The notes under the pieces were generated by a model. That model had not been told where the DNA came from. It worked only from the letters and a program-made list of their open reading frames with translations, and made no database searches. From Curvularia sp. ZM96 (lineage: Eukaryota > Ascomycota > Dothideomycetes > Pleosporales > Pleosporaceae), in contig JAJGBQ010000006.1 of assembly GCA_022457065.1 (NCBI GenBank), positions 806,001 through 870,000 of the forward strand: 64,000 nt of DNA, written 5' to 3'. A program made the position numbers and the translations under genes. This document shows positions 8,776 through 20,505 of this stretch, piece after piece. Every line of letters starts with the position of its first letter. Position 1 is the stretch's first letter.

Positions 8776-10153
8776 AATGCTTCGGCCTAGCCTGGTCGTA
8801 CAATACACACAACTATCATAGCGTAACCTCTCACGCGGCTGGGGCCCGCGCGCTACGTGCAAGACCACTTCACCGTCACCGATTGACTATCGCTTCAACC
8901 ACTGTCTTTGCCCGTTGTCCTGTCATATTCCCCTAGCAAGGAGACGCAAAAGGCATTCTACAATCCCATAACCAAGGAGCAGGAGGAGTACAAGGCAAGA
9001 TTCCGCCCCGGCTACTCCTTCGCTGCGTCCCGTCCCGTGTAGGAGCTTCCGTTCTTTTACCATCCCATATGCAAGCACGAGAGGGAGCACACCTGACTGC
9101 CTTCTACGCCAACCATATTGCCTACATGATTCCGTTTTTTGGATGCTACTACTTGCGTGCCATGAGCTTCCATCAAGCCTCCCCTGGTGCCACCACGCGT
9201 TTTCAAGCTGCTGGTCACAGAAATGTGCTTACCGCTATGTCCGTTTGAATAGGCGCAAGCCTACCAAAGGGGTGGATCACGACATGTTTTTGGAAACCCG
9301 GCTGAATCGCATATGGGCTCATAGCCATCGTGTCAGGAAGCAAATTGTGCATCCCTACCTTGGTGAACAAGGATTTAGGCTTTACTCTACTTTACTTGCA
9401 TGCTGCATTCAAATGCGGGAATTCTTCTAGGCTAGGACTTTATTCTTGTATATTATATTAGATATGAGGATGGTTTTTTACGAAAGGAAAGTAAATAGAT
9501 ACCACGGATTCTCTTTTAGCTGCTAAGGCACTTTTTCCACACAGGCCATGCAGAGCTCTAATGTAGAGACAATTCAACTTTTAGTTTAGAATACTTATTG
9601 TACTGGTTATATGCCTACGTGCTTTCTAAGATATCACGAAGATACTAATAATAAGCATTAACGTGAACATGTCAACGACATGCTGGTTCTTGATGAAAGC
9701 ATTTGGTCTGAGGCGACTACAGGCTCTACTTAAGGCAATCTAGAAAAGCCATGTTCTTATTAGAACCTCATTCTCTGAGGCAACCACACAGCATTGAAAC
9801 GCTACTATTTACTATGTTGTAGATAGTTGTAGTTGGCACGCCTCACTCATATCAAACAATTTCGTCGAAACCAGTACATTCTTCTACTTTATGCATTCCT
9901 TCAAATGACTTTTCTCATCTCATCTTGTCTCATCTCTATCACTGCTTCATTTACACGTACGAAATCCACACACACCCCCTCTACCTCGGAACTCCACGAC
10001 GCTATGCGATCGCTAGCACAAACGGCTTTTTAATTAGATTCTCGAAAACTGGACATTGAATATATATATCCATAGAAGGAAGAAAAGAAAACCATATCCC
10101 TTCATACTACGCTCTCTCTTCACCCCAGATTGTTCATATCATTATGCTCATGT
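8776..10153. other. Intergenic with a possible gene relic
   Basis: The 8930-9250 part translates to coding-looking fragments in shifting frames: KAFYNPITKEQEEYKARFRPGYS ends at a TAG, ELPFFYHPICKHERE lies in the same frame after it, and HLTAFYANHIAYMIPFFGCYYLR lies in another frame. This suggests a decayed gene or an unrecognised 3' exon. From 9430 to 10150 the DNA becomes AT-rich with nothing recognisable and contains the 3' side of NHA1. Confidence 0.25.
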
Positions 10154-13100
10154 TCACTTCCTCCCAATAAGATTGCTGAGTCCACTCTTCCTTTTACTGT
10201 TCTTCTTCTCCCGCTCACTTTCCTCCTTTTCGCGCGCGTCCTCGGCAGCGCGCTCGTCCTTTGTCGGCACGCGCGGCTGGTCTGCGAAGCGGATGCCGGG
10301 GGTACGGGGTGTGGGCGAGAGTGTCTTCTGAGTAGATGGTGCAGCCGTCGCTCGCGAATGGGTGCCACGGCCTGTTTCCAGAGGGTCACCTGTTTCTTCG
10401 CCTTCAGAGTCGGATTCGGGTGTGTCGTCTTTGGCTACACCGAGGGCACCGAGACGGCGCTTGCGTTCTGCTGCTGTTTCGCCTTCGAAGCTTTTCTCAG
10501 CTTCGTTTTGGGCGGGTGGTTGTGTCGCAGGGGGTGTGGTAGCCGTGTTGTCGGTATCTTGAGGCCCTTGGTTTGACGACTGCTCTGCAGCTAGCCGTCT
10601 TCGTCGCTCAGCGGCTGTCTCACCGCTTGAGCCGTAAGAGTATTTCTCCAGGTCCTGTCGTACAGGGTGGAAAGGGACTTTTTCGTCATTGCTGTCGACC
10701 AGTGTCAAGCCTTCTGGGCCGCGAGGATGTCCCGCTTCTTCCGCTATAGGAGACTCAATCTTATGCAACTCAGCTTCGCCTTCTTTGCCCACAACGGCGG
10801 GCATATTCGCTTGGTCGGAAGCTGCTTGACGGCGCTGCTCAGCAACGTGCTCCTGTGCGTCCTTGTTTGCGGCATCCTTGACTTCCTTAGGGACGTTGCT
10901 GTTTTGCACAAACTTTGCCCGGTCCTTGGGGTTCATGTTCGCCATCTGTTGGATGAATTCTAGCTTGCTCATGCGACGTCCACCAGCTGTGACAGTGAAC
11001 CTGAGCAGCTCGTCGTCCTGTTCCTCCTTCGCTGCTGCCTCTGCCGCCTTCTTCTTCTTGCCATTCGCGGATTGACTGCCATCAGGTTGAGTTTGATGCA
11101 TGCCTGAGACGCCCATGTGCGTTCCCATGCGCTTCAAACTCTGCACAGCACGACTTGAAGTTTCTGCCATAGACTGGCCACGGGTGTTACCAGGTCGGCT
11201 ATCCTTTCCTTTCTTTGGTGCAGCTGGAATGTCGTACTTCTTCAAGACCTCGCCGTCCTCGTCCTCAACAATAATAGTGTTACCATATTGATATGCGAGG
11301 GCAGGTCCGGGCTTGTGCGTTGGCTTCTCAGCCTTTGAAGATTCTCCTTGCTTTCCGTCCTTATGGGCGCGTCCCGAGAAGCTTTGCATCCGATTGCGCC
11401 ATGTCTTGTGAGGATGCTCAATAGCGTTCTCAACCGCATTCTCAACCTTACTGGGCGCTTGTTCGAGTTCGCCACCATGTTGCTTTTGAGATACGCCCTG
11501 CTGGACGTCCGCCTGGCTCACTAGCTGTTCTCCTCTCTCGATATCGTGCATCCTTCTTATCTGGCCGTGTTCGCCATGGCTGTCTCTCACGCCCAGAACA
11601 TTTCCTTCTTTATCTTCGTATACAGTCTGCTGGCCTTCTTGGTAAATTTCCTCTTCGGGCTGTCGCGCCTTCATCTTCTCCTTTCCACTCGACGAACTGG
11701 AGCTAGATATGGCCATGGTGTCGGCAAAAGTATCAGTGTCCTGCTCTGGCGGTATGGCTTCCACCCTCTCCTCGTCACGCCTACTGGGCGCAATGGCAGA
11801 TTGGGCAATGGGCCCACCAGGTCCATGACCAGCATCCCAGCGCCTGCGACCCGTAGGCTTTACAGAGTTCGAACGATTTGTGTCGTCTTCCTCCTTCTGA
11901 CGGCGCAAAAAGGAGCCACCGAAACCTGTGGCAGCCGCAAAATCGGATTTTTCGTCATAGGATGACTCGGAGGGGCGACGTGCCATGGACGATCTTGAGC
12001 GTGATTGAATGCGGGGAAGACGGTCCATCCAGCCAGGTCCGTTTTCATTACCCTGTGTGTACGACATGGAAATCGTAAGGGTGTTGATGCGTTTACCAAG
12101 AGTGAAGACGGCAATGGAACTGCCATGAACAACGATACTAACAATGACCAAGAAACATGTAATAGGCCATATCATCTCGATGATATTGAGATGTTTGAAA
12201 CCGGGCTCAGGTAGTTTGGCCAATGGCGTTGTGGTATGGGTCTCGAGCTCGGCTCGCGCAAGAATAGCAACGAACAAGCCACCGACACCAATGGGTCCAA
12301 AATGCCCAGCAAAAGATGCTTCGCGCCATGTTTTAATATCCGGGATGATGGGCTTGAGCATCAACATGATGGGAATACGGCGGAAGAAGAGCACCAGAAG
12401 CCCAAGCACTACCAGACGCCATGGCGACAGTCCAATAATGTCGGAATTGAACTGCTCCCAGGGAATAATGGTGCCAAAGTAGACAAAGAAGGCCAAGTTG
12501 ATGAGCAAGTCGATGACGTTGGAGACGTGGGACTCTTCCGTCTTTTCCAAAAACCAGCCGTCGTTGGAGAAGCCCACACCGCAAGCAAATCCTACAAGCA
12601 AGTCGTCCATGCCCAGGAGCGAACCCGAACCAGCGCAGAAGAGGGCCAACACAAAGTAGAAGACAAGAAAACTCTCTCGGTCGATAAGATCACGCTCGTG
12701 AGCGGCCCTAATGGCGCGTCTTGCAATGTAGCCAATCGCGACTCCGTAGAAAGCACCAAAGATGCACTCATAGAGAATTGTGAAGCAGAACCAGTGGTAA
12801 GCAACCTCGCTTGCGTTGGGACGATAATTGATGAGGTAGATGGCCAGGTAAACGAAGGGAAAGGCCATGCCATCATTGCAGCCAGACTCAGCAGAAAGCA
12901 AGTCTCGCAAATGCTTTGGGACTCGCTTTGCAAACTTGCCCTTACCGACGACTGACGAGGCCAAGACGGGATCGGTGGCAGTGACGCAGGCTGCAATGCA
13001 GAGACTGTCGAGCCAATTGAGACGGTCGTTGAACAAGCCCCAGATGAACAGACTGGTTATCAGCCAGCCGAAAGTCATGACTGGGAGGAGGAGCAAGACA

Positions 13101-13405
13101 ACCGACTTCCAGTGCTTCTCCATGTATGCGCGGGGCAACTCGACACCAACGGCGAAACATTGTACGACAAGAACGATGCGCGAAAACTCGAGCGTGATCA
13201 AGTCGACATTGCCCCAAGTCGAAGGATCTATCAAGTTTGCCGCATGTGGACCGAATATGATACCGCAAATGGTCGCAACCGTGGCTTCACCAATGTACAG
13301 GCGCTCCTTAATTACGGAGGAGCACAGCATGAACAAGCTGGTGAAGCCTCCAAGAATGATGTAGACCAAGTGCGGCTTGGTGATGGAGAGGTGATCCCAC
13401 GCCAT
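10154..13405 (-). CDS. NHA1: Plasma-membrane Na+(K+)/H+ antiporter, NHA1/SOD2 family
   Basis: Single-exon gene of 1,083 residues. Residues ~1-430 are the CPA1/NhaP-type exchanger with about 12 membrane helices. They include the ion-binding region (ACVTATDPVLASSVVG and SAESGCNDGMAFP, with the conserved Asp pair) and a late helix with GMDDLLVGFACGVGFSNDGWF. The start MAWDHLSITKPHLVYIILGGF is typical of fungal NHA1. The remaining ~650 residues are a long hydrophilic cytoplasmic tail rich in Ser, Glu and Lys, ending RKSGLSNLIGRK, as in yeast Nha1, where the tail modulates activity and osmotic response. It exports Na+ and K+ in exchange for protons and supports salt tolerance and pH homeostasis. 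Family identity is secure. Confidence 0.95.
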   Translation of the reverse strand: MAWDHLSITKPHLVYIILGGFTSLFMLCSSVIKERLYIGEATVATICGIIFGPHAANLIDPSTWGNVDLITLEFSRIVLVVQCFAVGVELPRAYMEKHWKSVVLLLLPVMTFGWLITSLFIWGLFNDRLNWLDSLCIAACVTATDPVLASSVVGKGKFAKRVPKHLRDLLSAESGCNDGMAFPFVYLAIYLINYRPNASEVAYHWFCFTILYECIFGAFYGVAIGYIARRAIRAAHERDLIDRESFLVFYFVLALFCAGSGSLLGMDDLLVGFACGVGFSNDGWFLEKTEESHVSNVIDLLINLAFFVYFGTIIPWEQFNSDIIGLSPWRLVVLGLLVLFFRRIPIMLMLKPIIPDIKTWREASFAGHFGPIGVGGLFVAILARAELETHTTTPLAKLPEPGFKHLNIIEMIWPITCFLVIVSIVVHGSSIAVFTLGKRINTLTISMSYTQGNENGPGWMDRLPRIQSRSRSSMARRPSESSYDEKSDFAAATGFGGSFLRRQKEEDDTNRSNSVKPTGRRRWDAGHGPGGPIAQSAIAPSRRDEERVEAIPPEQDTDTFADTMAISSSSSSSGKEKMKARQPEEEIYQEGQQTVYEDKEGNVLGVRDSHGEHGQIRRMHDIERGEQLVSQADVQQGVSQKQHGGELEQAPSKVENAVENAIEHPHKTWRNRMQSFSGRAHKDGKQGESSKAEKPTHKPGPALAYQYGNTIIVEDEDGEVLKKYDIPAAPKKGKDSRPGNTRGQSMAETSSRAVQSLKRMGTHMGVSGMHQTQPDGSQSANGKKKKAAEAAAKEEQDDELLRFTVTAGGRRMSKLEFIQQMANMNPKDRAKFVQNSNVPKEVKDAANKDAQEHVAEQRRQAASDQANMPAVVGKEGEAELHKIESPIAEEAGHPRGPEGLTLVDSNDEKVPFHPVRQDLEKYSYGSSGETAAERRRRLAAEQSSNQGPQDTDNTATTPPATQPPAQNEAEKSFEGETAAERKRRLGALGVAKDDTPESDSEGEETGDPLETGRGTHSRATAAPSTQKTLSPTPRTPGIRFADQPRVPTKDERAAEDAREKEESEREKKNSKRKSGLSNLIGRK

Positions 13406-16034
13406 GACGAAGCGCGACTAAGCAGCCTTTTCCCTCTTGCGCGTATTTCCGAGTTCCGATTGAGTTTCGTAACGGTATATAAGCGAGTCGAAGCTTCGCG
13501 AGCGGAGGTCCAATTACGTAGGGAGGACGGGGCCGTTGTATCGAGAAGGGCGGCCAAGGGAGGAAAAAGATGGTTCCAAAGCCGAATGCATGTATTAGAG
13601 GAATCCGCCCAGACGCCGGTCCACTTTAGCAGGAAGGGGAAGAGAAAGAAAAGGTCTGACGTCGCGGCGGGTCAGAGGATTTTTTGGTTACAGAACCAAG
13701 AAAACCCAAGTCTGAGGCTTGCTGGCAACAAGTCGGTCTGGGCCGAAAGCTTGGGAGGTGGGTGGTGCACCTGGTATAGTCGGGTATCGGCAACCGGGGC
13801 TGAGTCTGTGTTCGCGACCACGCGCGATGCGCCGGATGGATGTAGGCAGCGAGTTTGCGATGATCGATGAGCGCCTGGCAATTGCAAGTCGCAGGGCGTC
13901 GTCAGAACAAAAAACCGACTGAAGGCGCGCCGCGGGCGGGCAGACACAAAAGCTATAATGCGATAGCCGTTCAAGAAACTAAAGTGCTTGGTACTTGGCA
14001 ATGACGTTGACTGGTCCCGAGCACGCTCGACATCGCTTATCCCACGCCACAGATGGCTCAACGTCCCCATGTAAGAGATGAGCCGCCGACAATTGCCCGA
14101 GAGAACAGCCGTTCCTCCACGACCACCAGGTAAGCTCTCCTAATAACGATCGCACACCCACTCTACGTCGGTGCTTTTTCTAGTTGTTTGCTTTTGGTCG
14201 GGTTCCGTTTGCTCAGCTCCGGGCCATGGCTTGCTGGGTGCCAGGACCATCTGACAAAGGACGCTGCACGCTGCTTATCACATGATGTCTCGACATGCAT
14301 CGCCCTGCACTCCATATGCACAATAGCCGATCAGCACACGAACAGTCAGCAGAGATCTGTGGACTGTGTCTCGCTGGGTGGACGGGGCTCTTAAACCTGG
14401 AGCCGCTCACGCCCATGCAGACGTCTAGTCGACAACAACAATGCTCATGGAACAGTCGCTGTGTAGACCAAGCATCCCCCAGACATAAGAGCGGTATGAG
14501 GGCGACAAGCTCATAGCTAGCCATGGCAATGAATCGGCAATGCATGCAAGTCCACATGCAGGTTCTCGTTAGGCAGGCCATCCAAGACTATCCAAGTGGG
14601 GCGCAGCTGCGGGCGAGATACTAGCCACACCGGAAATCAGCCACGGCCTGGAGATGTATAGTACACCATTGGTCTTCTACTAGTCTTCAAATGTCGGCAA
14701 AGACGGGAGCATCTCGCAGAAGAGGGTCTGCAGCTGATGCCCATGTCTTACTCGCATCCAGGGCGGATATGTGCAATCCATTGTCTGCTCTTTGGCATAG
14801 CTGAGTCCCTTCTGCCCCGGAACATCCAGCAGGAATCAAACACCCTTGACGCCAAATCCTCGCCCGCTCCTTGAACACGGACGGTTGTATTTCTCCCACT
14901 TATCACACGTGCCTGAGAATACATGGAGAGAATTCGACACCCACAAAACGCTGTGGGATTTCCCACAAGGTGAACATACACACATCTGATGAGATCAAAC
15001 ATCCACGAGCGCAATATCCTATCATGCAGAGGACGAAAATACATGCACATATGTGTAAATGCGTGCACTCCAACGTAGTCAAGAACAACCAAGTCCAAGT
15101 CTACAACAAAAGGTAAGAAAGGCGGAAAGTATATCAGGACCAATCCTTGGCAACTTTCAGCCTCGGTATGTACGTGTATAGTATCCACGCAGCGAAACTA
15201 CATAGTACGTTTCGCATGTGCGCCGCGCCATCAACCATCAAGATTATCGCCGAGCCGCAAACACACTCGCCTGTTGACAGAACCTGGATGTGAATCCTCC
15301 TCCCCTACCTACGTCATACTTTGTACATGGATGAGGTGTACACTCCGGTTTTCGCTGGCCTGGCAGGCTTAGACACCTCTCCTATCGGACCGAAACACAA
15401 AAACCTCATCCTACCTATCGCAATCCGCGCTTAGGCGAGCAGATGATCAAGTGCAGATAGTCCAGAAGCGCAGGGTGGAGTGGGGAAAAGTGGGGGAACG
15501 AACTTGAAATTTTTGTTGGCGGCACTAATGTGTATGAATTCATGTTTGTAGTGATTTGTGATGCAAAAAGCAAAGTTATTTACAACAGGGCTTGAGTCGA
15601 TGAGACAAGCATATTGGGCGAAAGGAAATGAGGCGGGCGGCTGGTGTTCGAGCCCAATGGTAAAGCCCAACCATAACAGTAACAACAACAACAACAAAAA
15701 CAAACGAGCAGGGCCCATGCTGACCGCCATGAAACACACCAGACGGAAAAGGGGTCATCCTAGTACGCCTCCCAAAAAAAACGTAAACATACTAGGAAAT
15801 GAGTAATGCAGTAGATGTAACATAGGAAAAAAATTGCAATGAGATGTCTTTTCCCACCTGTGTAACCGTGTTCTCCATGAAGGGAATTCCAGAATTTCTC
15901 CTTCCCCAAGCAAATCCCAAAACGCACAGACCACATCTAGGAATAGTTGCAAGAAAACATTGTCGAAATCAAAGTATATCTGCATGAACGTAAAGAAAAA
16001 TGCGTGAGCCGTGACATCATAAGTCCCAGTCATG
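13406..16034. other. Long intergenic region, no gene seen
   Basis: About 2.6 kb between the divergent start of NHA1 and the 3' end of the arrestin gene. The first few hundred bases should contain the NHA1 promoter. Frames up to 146 codons exist (for example 14748-15188 minus) but have no motif or splice support. 15400-16030 contains A/T runs consistent with 3' UTR of the arrestin gene. Confidence 0.4.
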
Positions 16035-18525
16035 TTAGTGGCCGACGGGAAGCCATGTTCTCCTTTCGTCCATGCTTCGATTGGTACGACCCCCTGGTGT
16101 CAAGGGTATCTCGACGCGCCCGCGATCGTTGCGCTCACGGTCGCTGTCAGAGTCGTATGCATCAGAAAGACGGGAGAAGTAATCTGCCAACCCATTCGTA
16201 GGGGACGCAATGTCTTCATACTGAGGTGGTGGCGTTTCCAATGGTGGTGGCGGTTCGATTTCGGAAAAGGCTGGTGGGTTGAATGAGGGCACGCGCATGA
16301 GATGTATGGGTCGTGGCACGGTAGAGTCATTCGGCCCACCGATATGTGCTTGCTGTGGCCGGGTGATGCCTCCTGCTGCTGCTGTCGGTGATGGTGGTTC
16401 AGTGTTGCCTCTTGGTCGGCCCATGCTACCCAGGGTTGGTACAAAGCCTGGTGGGGATGGACGACGAGATGGTGCGTCAGGACATCCGCATTCAGGTACC
16501 CTTGTTCCGCTGACTAGAGGTTCAGGCGACGAGTAAGCTGGCAGTGCTGTATTCGCTTGAGTGGCTTGACACGACAGGATATGGAAGGGTGAGTCAATTG
16601 AGATTTCAAAATGTCGTCGTTTTGACGGATCGTTCGCGTCCGGCTTCGAAAGGCGCATGACAAGCTAAAAAAAAGTGTAAGTATATGATCACAGGCACAC
16701 CCAAATTGGAAACTTACCTTGATCCAATGATGCACCTGTATGTTTTGGTATGTGGTGTCAAAGTGCAACCTTGATGACTTGTCCTTCTCGCGGAGATTGT
16801 GACAGCTTGGCAGTTGCACATTGAACTCCATCTCAGTAGGGCCAATATTTGAGTCGGCGCTGAGATCGCCCAAAAGATTAGTAGGGTCTTCCACATGAAC
16901 GTCTTCGCCGCGAGACGCCGCGGCGCGCTGGTCGTATGGGACACCACCTCCGGACACTATCCGCATGGTGCTTCCCGGGAAAGTGCTTGTTGGCGGTCCA
17001 TCTGCACGTTTCTCGAATAGCTGGACCTTGCGGACCGGCTCCATACGATGTACTCGTTTGTTGTTACAAAAGTACTCCACATTCTCCGTGACGTACACTT
17101 TTATCCGATGACACTGCACTTTGGCTAGTGGGGTCAGCTTAAAAGCAATTGGGACTTGTGCACCGAGCGGGAATGATTTTCCCGAGATAACAATGTCGTA
17201 GTGGAGTTGATCTTCCCAGCTGCGGCTAATGGCAATAGGTTCCACTTGCTCCAGTGAACCTTCCGAGGGTGCACGGATAAGTATGACTTCTTTGGTGCCG
17301 ATGAGGTTGGTGCGGAAGGCTCCTGCGCGCTCGACAGTAGCTTCGAGCTCGTACTTGACGGAACCAAGGTCGACATCAATAGTCTCGGGGAGGTGGCTGT
17401 CTAGTGGCAGCTCAAAGTTGTACATGTACTCGCCAGGATTGAAGGTTCTGTAACCTTTCTGTGCTACCGAGGGGCCGCCACCAGGGGTATCGCCCTTGCC
17501 GAAGCTTCGCGATTGGTTCACCTGGAGCGATAGTCGTTTTGCTTCTTTTGATGTGAGGTTCGACGAGGAACTATTGGGGGAGCCGGTCAGACCACTAGAG
17601 CTCTTGTACAGCTCCACGTGATCAGCCCCAGTTCCATTTTCTGCCGTCGGGAACTGGGAGTTGAAGAATGGCCATGTATGGCTCATTAGTGTGTCGACTT
17701 CTTCAAATTCAGTCTTCTTTGGGGGAATGCCTAATCATGGTCAGTGTCGAATGACAAACAATGAGGAAGTGACTCACCTTCAGGCCATTTCGTAGTTGCC
17801 TTTCCCCTGAACTTCAGAGTGACGGCCTTTAGTTTTGAAGGCTTGGTGATCTTCAGGCACAGTGTGCCGCGCAGCATCGCGGTACTACGCTCTGCATGTT
17901 CGGCCTGCTCAAATCCTCGGAGGAACAAGACTGGTTCGGTAAGCTGTACATTGACGCTCAAGCCACCACCCGAAGCCACTGGTTTCTCCTCGGGCACTGG
18001 CTTCACACTGCTCATTATGCTTTTTGCAGATGAACGCCCCGAAGACCAATGTGACTCGGCTGAGGGCCTTGGCATGCCTGCTGCAGCCAATGTCCCGCCG
18101 ATTGCACCCACGGCACCACTGGGCGAGTTCCTGGAAAGCGACCTCATCTCTTGAGAGCGTGGTTCGGGCAGCGAGGCAATGGAGCTCCGGTTGCTACTGG
18201 TGGCACTCGGTGACGGGCGAGGGTTGGGCAGGTCTGCAGTGTCGGACTTGGAGGAGAAGCGGTTGTCGAGCAACGAACGGAAGAAGCGTTTCGCGCCTTC
18301 GTGTTGGATCGCCAGTTTTTCGGTTACGTACGACTTGGTAGTCGTCTGCCTTCGCTGACTGCGGAACAACGTAGGATCAGGACCTACGCCTGCGATGTAG
18401 ATGCGATGTGGTCGACGATTGCGGCCTTGGAAGGGGCCGCGGTTTGCTCTTGTGGGGCTGTCTAGATGGTCGGGAATATAACGTAAACGGCCACGATCAG
18501 AGTATACAGAATGGTACTCTGGCAT
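16035..18525 (-). CDS. Arrestin-related trafficking adaptor (ART family)
   Basis: Three exons: 18525-17778, 17730-16718 and 16664-16035, with introns of 47 and 53 bp and good GTGAGT and GTAAGT donors. The frame closes exactly to 796 residues. After a Ser-rich N-terminus of ~190 residues comes the arrestin N domain (SVNVQLTEPVLFLRG, GTLCLKITKP, YMYNFELPLD) and then the arrestin C domain (PLGAQVPIAFKLTPLAKVQ, YVTENVEYF). The tail carries PY motifs, PPQY at ~733-736 and LPAY near 628, that recruit Rsp5/Nedd4-type ubiquitin ligases. ART proteins direct ubiquitination and endocytosis of plasma-membrane transporters. I cannot separate ROD1/CreD from ALY-type members by eye. PalF is less likely given the long N-terminus. 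Confidence 0.88.
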
Positions 18526-18540
18526 GTCGACGATGCGTCA

Positions 18541-18596
18541 GTCTTGTGTTCAATGTCTTGTGTTCAATGTCTTGTGTTCAATGTCTTGTGTTCAAT
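18541..18596. repeat. 14-bp tandem repeat, four perfect copies
   Basis: GTCTTGTGTTCAAT repeated four times without change, just upstream of the arrestin ATG on its 5' side. It may lie in the leader or promoter of that gene. Perfect copies indicate a recent expansion and a likely length-variable locus. Confidence 0.95.
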
Positions 18597-20505
18597 CACG
18601 GGATAGTGGAGCGACGAGATGATGCATGCGGCGTGCGACGTCTTATAGAGGGAGTATGGGCAAAGACAAGAGTATACAGCGGGCTTGTGCGGTACGATTG
18701 TTTCGAGTCATGAACGGGATACAAAGAATGGTTTGGTCAAGGTAACCCAACCATGTTTCCTTGTGCTATGCTTTGGGAGGGAAGGGTGCAGATTGGGCGC
18801 TGCGGAGACAAAGGGTCCGGCCACAGTGAAGAGGAAATGAGGCGAAGACTTACGGGCGGGGAGCTAGGTATCAAAATGCTACGGTGAGCATAGTGATGTG
18901 TAAATGGGAGGGGATCTGCGCGACAGGGCGCTGTGGTAATGTGGAGCGGTGAGGTTGCCGGGGAGTCGGAAGTGTGCGGGATTACCCTATCAGCTATTCG
19001 AGAGCGTCTGCGCTGGCGTTGATGGAGAGTGTTTTGTCAGGTGAATAATGGCGCGGGTGACAGGGACCTGGACTGTTTTGAAGGGTGCCCAAACTAGCAT
19101 GCATTCATGTTGCGGGTGGGCATGTCAGACTAAGCCAGGACAGAGGGCGAAAGTATGCCGGGGCCACGATACGATTTGCAGGGAACCGGATGACGCGGAC
19201 TGGATGCTCGGCGGGGGGTCGCAGCACTAGGCACGCCGGACTGGAAAGGATGCGGCGCTGTGCTGTGCTGCGGCACTGCTGTCGCCGCAAAGGAGAATAA
19301 TTTGCGCGTCAAGGAGCAACAAGAGAGAGTCGGGCGGCCTTGTAGCCGCGAAGATCGACTAGGCATGGGATTAAATGAGGTGTAAGCTTGCGTGGACGGA
19401 GGCTCGGATGCATGACATCATTCGAGCGCTATGAGATTGCGAGGCTTGGATACAAGCAGCAAAGCGTGCAGTCTGTACTCGTCTGCTTCTAGACCGTTTG
19501 GCGCCTAGCGACCGAGTCCGGCGGCTTACCCGGCATGTCCTGGGATCGACGCAGCATCACTGTGACCTTGGTTCGATAGCAAAGGTTGCACCGAACGGCT
19601 TGACGACAAGACCACCAAGCGAGCATGCGAGCACGCGCAGCTGCTGGACGTCAAAAATGGCAGTACCCGCAAGCCCATGTTGGTAAGCCGATTACACACA
19701 TATGTATGCCGGGCCAAAGCAGTATGCAGCCCGAAGTTCACACGAGTCCCCTCCGCGCATTGTTGGTTGCTCGACTGCACGTAGGGGTGTACGTTCGCAG
19801 CGTCATGGCCATACGGCTAGACCAACGGAGCACTCTTGTCCTTGTTGTGCCCAAGCATTGGCCTGGACCCAAGAACCGGCTGGCCCACGACTATTGGCAG
19901 GCCATGAGCGTTGTGCGTCCCACGATGGTGTCAAGGTCGAAAAGAAACATGCAGTCCCGAATCAAGTACTGATCGTCGGCTGGGGGTGCTGAATCTGGAG
20001 ATAGACGGGACCTGAGTGGATGGGGCTGCTGTAGTCCCCAGGTTGCGCTATCGGCACGATAAAAAGCCACTGCCAACTCGACGCCCCCAGTGCGCGATCT
20101 CAGGAACAGGGCGGTTCGTCATGATGGCACCCTGGAAGCAGACGGACGAATCATCATTGGGGGCTTTAGTGAATACCCGGCAGAGAAAAAGCTTTTTTTT
20201 TTCTTCCTGCGTGGCAAGTGACGGCTACGGCTGGGGCTGGGGCAGATCTCCAAGGCAAGGAAGAGCGAGATGGCGCCGAAGGCGAGGCGATGCAAGGCGA
20301 GATGAAACGAGCAGGGCAAAAACTCTGACCGACAAGGCCAGGGCGAGCGTGCAGTGCGTCACGTGATCTCGTCTGCCTACGCTTCCCCGCAACGCGCCCA
20401 GGTGCCACAATCGGGCTTAGCTCGGACGCGCTCTTCCCTCGGCGCTCCACGCACACGACACCGCCAACTCGTATGCGGCCACGACTGTGATGGACGAGGC
20501 GACTG
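18597..20505. other. Intergenic between divergent arrestin and DPB11 genes
   Basis: About 1.9 kb holding both promoters. Only shadow frames are present. A T10 run sits near 20194. No repeat or RNA gene recognised. Confidence 0.4.

Noticed and set aside
14748..15188. 146-codon minus-strand frame in the long intergenic region
   Set aside because: Composition is irregular with no recognisable motif; overlapping frames on the other strand look equally unconvincing.
15640..15680. Possible tRNA B-box (GTTCGAGCCC)
   Set aside because: No matching A-box, acceptor stem or anticodon arm could be drawn around it.
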